From NCBI GenBank assembly GCA_016708845.1, contig JADJFB010000015.1:62001-126000 (forward strand): 64,000 bases of DNA, read 5' to 3'. The stretch comes from Bacteroidota bacterium (GTDB taxonomy: Bacteria > Bacteroidota > Bacteroidia > B-17B0 > Aurantibacillaceae). This document shows, piece after piece, positions 61,535-64,000 of the stretch (its first letter is position 1; each line of letters opens with the position of its first letter). The translations under genes and the position numbers were made by a program. Below the pieces are notes generated by a model. The model was given only the letters and a program-made list of their open reading frames with translations, made no database searches and was not told where the DNA came from.

Positions 61535-61975
61535 ATGGGAATTGAAGAAAAAATAAATGCAGATGTAAAAGCATCTATGTTAGCAAAAAACGCTAAACGA
61601 TTAGAAGCTGTAAGAGCTATAAAATCAGTAATCTTATTATTAAAAACATCTCCTGAAGGATTAACAGAAGAAAGTGCAACGAAGGCTATTCAAAAAGAAT
61701 ATAAAAAACGTAAAGAAACAGCAGAGATTTACACCCAACAAAACCGACCTGATTTAGCGGAAGATGAAATTGCACAAGCTTTAGTAATGGAAGAATATTT
61801 GCCAAAAGCATTATCTGAAGATGAAATTAGAACGATTGTAAAAAATGCGATTGCAGAAACAGGCGCTTCGTCGGCAGCTGATATGGGAAAAGTAATGGGA
61901 GCCGCAAATAAAGTAGTAGCAGGTAGAGCAGATGGAAAATTAGTTTCTCAATTGGTTAAAGAATTATTGGGATAG
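61535..61975 (+). CDS. GatB/YqeY-domain protein
   Basis: 146 residues, the usual stand-alone YqeY size. It opens MGIEEKINADVKASMLAKNAKRLEAVRAIKSVI and shows the YqeY pattern: IQKEYKKRKETAEIYTQQNRPDLAEDEIAQALVMEEYLPKALSEDEI and GAANKVVAGRADGKLVSQLVKE. The domain is related to the tail of the amidotransferase subunit GatB and to tRNA-binding modules; its function in isolated form is unknown. It is probably transcribed alone, ending at the hairpin near 62013. Confidence 0.9.
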   Translation: MGIEEKINADVKASMLAKNAKRLEAVRAIKSVILLLKTSPEGLTEESATKAIQKEYKKRKETAEIYTQQNRPDLAEDEIAQALVMEEYLPKALSEDEIRTIVKNAIAETGASSAADMGKVMGAANKVVAGRADGKLVSQLVKELLG

Positions 61976-62012
61976 GTCTTACGGTGACTGAGCGTAGTCA
62001 GTCATTTAATTT

Positions 62013-62043
62013 AACCATCGACTATTCGTCGGTGGTTTTTTTT
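62013..62043 (+). terminator. Rho-independent terminator of the YqeY gene
   Basis: AACCATCGAC (62013-62022) pairs with GTCGGTGGTT (62028-62037) with one G-T pair, followed by a run of eight T. Confidence 0.82.
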
Positions 62044-62058
62044 ATGCCATTTTTCTGA

Positions 62059-62080
62059 CAATAATCATCTCTCATTATTG
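62059..62080 (+). promoter_or_regulatory. Possible operator of the paa operon
   Basis: CAATAAT and ATTATTG form a 7-bp inverted repeat 8 bases apart, with a similar TTATCAT block a few bases on. It lies about 60 bases before paaA, in the place expected for a regulator site. There is no regulator gene in view, so this is weak. Confidence 0.25.
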
Positions 62081-62137
62081 ACGATTATCATGTGAGTTAG
62101 CTTTTTTGTAAAATACATTTACAATAAAAATCTAACT

Positions 62138-63082
62138 ATGCACAACGAACATTCTGATACACATTTTCAATCAAGGATTGATAATGGAGAGCACATTGAG
62201 GCTAAAGATTATATGCCAGAAGGCTACCGCAAACATTTAATTCGTCAAATTTCTCAGCATGCCCATTCCGAAGTTATTGGTATGCAACCCGAAGGAAATT
62301 GGATTACTCGCGCCCCAAGTTTAAGAGCGAAACAAATTTTGTTAGCTAAAATTCAGGACGAAGGTGGACATGGATTATACTTGTACAGCGCCGCAGAAAC
62401 ATTAGGTATTTCTCGAGCTGAATTAATTGAAAATTTACAAACAGGTAAAGCTAAATACTCTTCTATTTTTAATTATCCTGCTTTAAACTGGGCTGATATT
62501 GGTGCTATAGGTTGGTTAGTAGATGGTGCTGCTATCGTTAATCAAGTGTCATTACAACGTACTTCCTACGGTCCATATAGTAGAGCGATGGTGCGTATTT
62601 GTAAAGAAGAAAGTTTTCATCAACGTCAAGGTTACGAAATCATGACTAAGATGATGCGGGGTACTAAAGACCAGCAAGCAATGGCGCAAGATGCAATGAA
62701 TAGATGGTGGTGGCCATCATTAATGATGTTTGGTCCACATGATACTGATTCTCCTCATAGTAACGATGCTGTTAAATGGAAAATCAAACGTGAAACAAAT
62801 GATGAATTACGTCAAAAATTTATTGATAAAACCATTCCTCAAGCTGAGTTAATTGGTTTAACGATTCCTGATAACAATTTTTCATTAGATGAAAAGACAG
62901 GTCACTATAAAATTAGTCCAATTAATTGGGATGAGTTTTATAGAGTAATTGCAGGTCATGGACCATGTAATAAGCAACGTGTAGATCATCATATCAAGTT
63001 TCATGAAGAGGGAGCTTGGGTAAGAGAAGCTGCAGTAGCCTACAAACAAAAACATGTAAAAAAAGAATTAGAAACCGCTTAA
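62138..63082 (+). CDS. paaA: Phenylacetyl-CoA 1,2-epoxidase subunit A (oxygenase)
   Basis: 314 residues, normal for PaaA. Ferritin-like diiron oxygenase: LLAKIQDEGGHGLYLYSAAETLG and ICKEESFHQRQGYEIMTKMMRG contain the two ExxH iron ligand pairs, and the preceding Glu ligands lie in the helices around residues 50-75. DRWWWPSLMMFGPHD-like NRWWWPSLMMFGPHDTDS is diagnostic. PaaA with PaaC forms the core of the complex that epoxidises the ring of phenylacetyl-CoA using O2 and electrons from PaaE. First gene of the visible operon; paaB follows after 10 bases. Confidence 0.95.
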   Translation: MHNEHSDTHFQSRIDNGEHIEAKDYMPEGYRKHLIRQISQHAHSEVIGMQPEGNWITRAPSLRAKQILLAKIQDEGGHGLYLYSAAETLGISRAELIENLQTGKAKYSSIFNYPALNWADIGAIGWLVDGAAIVNQVSLQRTSYGPYSRAMVRICKEESFHQRQGYEIMTKMMRGTKDQQAMAQDAMNRWWWPSLMMFGPHDTDSPHSNDAVKWKIKRETNDELRQKFIDKTIPQAELIGLTIPDNNFSLDEKTGHYKISPINWDEFYRVIAGHGPCNKQRVDHHIKFHEEGAWVREAAVAYKQKHVKKELETA

Positions 63083-63092
63083 AAATATTATT

Positions 63093-63383
63093 ATGGCAAC
63101 AGATACACAATTAGACTTATGGGAAGTGTTTATTCAAAGTAAATCAGGACTTCCTTATATACATGCAGGTAGCGTTCATGCTTCTGATAACAAAATGGCA
63201 ATTCAAAATGCCAGAGATATTTATACACGTAGAGGAGAAGGAACAAGCATTTGGGTGTTACCATCTAAGCATATTGTAGCTTCAAATCCTGATGATAATG
63301 ATATGTTGTTTGATCCATCAAATGATAAAGTATATCGTCATCCCACTTTTTATGTAATGCCAGAAGGCGCTAAAAACATTTAA
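63093..63383 (+). CDS. paaB: Phenylacetyl-CoA epoxidase subunit B
   Basis: 96 residues, the usual PaaB length. LWEVFIQSKSGLPYIHAGSVHASDNKMAIQNARDIYTRRGEGTSIWVLPSKHIVAS is the family signature. PaaB is a small non-catalytic subunit that links the PaaAC pairs. Spaced 11 bases from paaC. Confidence 0.95.
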   Translation: MATDTQLDLWEVFIQSKSGLPYIHAGSVHASDNKMAIQNARDIYTRRGEGTSIWVLPSKHIVASNPDDNDMLFDPSNDKVYRHPTFYVMPEGAKNI

Positions 63384-63394
63384 TTTAAAAAATT

Positions 63395-64000
63395 ATGACA
63401 ACAAAAGACGCAACATATACATATACACTTCGCTTTGGTGATGATGCTTTAATTCTCGGTCACCGTTTATCAGAACTATGCAGCAGAGGCCCTATTTTAG
63501 AAGAAGACTTAGCTTTAACTAATGTAGCTTTAGATATGATTGGTAGAGCACAAGCTTTATTAAAATACGCAGCTGATATTGAAGGTAAAGGAAAAACAGA
63601 TGATGATATTGCTTATCGTCGTGCAGAGATTAATTACTACAATCATTTGTTAATTGAGCAACCCAATGGTGATTTTGCGCATACCATTGCTCGTCAGTTA
63701 TTTGTTTCTGTTTTTGAATTTTTGTTTTACACTGAATTAGAAAAAAGCAGAGATGAAACATTAGCTGCTATTGCTTCAAAAACAATTAAAGAAATTAAAT
63801 ACCATATGCAACATGCCATCGACTGGACATTGCGTTTAGGAGACGGAACTAGCGAAAGCCATAAACGTATGCAAACAGCTGTGAATGATTTGTGGATGTA
63901 TACCGGCGAATTATTTGAGATGGATGAAGTTGACGCACAATTAATGCGTGATGGCATTGCAGTAGATTTAATTCCAATTAAAGCACAATGGTATAATGAT
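63395..64000 (+). CDS. paaC: Phenylacetyl-CoA epoxidase subunit C, 3'-partial
   Basis: The ATG at 63395 opens a frame that stays open to the window end (202 codons seen of about 250). The N-terminal YTLRFGDDALILGHRLSELCSRGPILEEDLALTNVALDMIGRAQALLKYAA and later HTIARQLFVSVFEFLFY are typical of PaaC, the ferritin-like structural partner of PaaA that lacks most iron ligands. paaD, paaE and later catabolic genes would be expected beyond the window. Confidence 0.93.
   Translation, partial: MTTKDATYTYTLRFGDDALILGHRLSELCSRGPILEEDLALTNVALDMIGRAQALLKYAADIEGKGKTDDDIAYRRAEINYYNHLLIEQPNGDFAHTIARQLFVSVFEFLFYTELEKSRDETLAAIASKTIKEIKYHMQHAIDWTLRLGDGTSESHKRMQTAVNDLWMYTGELFEMDEVDAQLMRDGIAVDLIPIKAQWYND

Overview
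The window is AT-rich DNA from a member of the Bacteroidota. The evidence is several secreted proteins with C-terminal type IX secretion (T9SS) sorting domains of type A (Por-type) and type B (gliding-motility / CHU_C type), a PorP/SprF-family outer-membrane protein, a TonB-dependent receptor with an N-terminal carboxypeptidase-regulatory-like domain, promoters of the Bacteroidota form TTG-N19-23-TAnnTTTG, and few visible Shine-Dalgarno sequences. The order or genus cannot be fixed from what is here. No rRNA, tRNA, CRISPR array, phage or insertion sequence was recognised.

Layout. 0-7 kb: three TPR/transmembrane/coiled-coil proteins that end where a SpoIIE phosphatase domain would begin, a cold-shock protein with a hairpin leader, a secreted von Willebrand A protein and a one-domain parvulin. 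7-17.3 kb (minus strand): POT peptide transporter, SerA-type dehydrogenase, outer-membrane barrel, MoxR ATPase and a periplasmic folding cluster (SurA, a SurA-like lipoprotein, a double-parvulin PPIase, a TlpA-type thioredoxin). 17.5-24 kb (plus): three secreted or outer-membrane genes (lamin-tail protein, TonB receptor, endonuclease I), all broken by frameshifts. 24-31 kb: Lon, a cobalamin riboswitch in front of one secreted T9SS protein, uracil phosphoribosyltransferase, an EamA exporter and a BtuF-like protein. 31-39.5 kb (minus): PorP/SprF with two large type-B-sorted adhesins that share 76-residue repeats and a nearly identical C-terminal third. 39.8-51.4 kb: CvfB, a LolE-like permease, a T9SS protein, then a minus-strand run of RbfA, TPR-SpoIIE phosphatase, FAD oxidoreductase, an M1 peptidase whose C-terminus looks like an Omp85 barrel, and a quinone-reductase-like enzyme. 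About 51.48-52.23 kb is homopolymer-rich GC sequence that looks like a sequencing or assembly artefact. 52.3-64 kb: MqnA, EI24 protein, a tiny His-rich lipoprotein, cystathionine gamma-synthase/lyase, lipoprotein plus subtilase, zinc-ribbon protein, Nif3, a membrane-anchored MtfA-like peptidase with a SEC-C tail, Tag glycosylase, YqeY and the start of a phenylacetyl-CoA epoxidase (paaABC) operon cut by the window end.

Sequence quality matters here. At least eight genes (terminal TPR gene, POT, SurA, lamin-tail protein, TonB receptor, endonuclease, Lon, FAD oxidoreductase) carry single-base frameshifts, several in A/T runs, after which the conserved reading resumes in another frame. With the artefact at 51.5-52.2 kb this suggests uncorrected consensus errors rather than gene decay, so broken genes are given as fragments with the likely full extent.

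The most interesting items are the M1 peptidase/Omp85-like fusion, the riboswitch-controlled single surface protein, the phosphatase-less TPR receptors with an almost invariant output end, the two adhesins that appear homogenised by gene conversion beside PorP/SprF, and a dihydrolipoamide-dehydrogenase-like flavoprotein that lacks the redox cysteines but has a Cys-rich tail.
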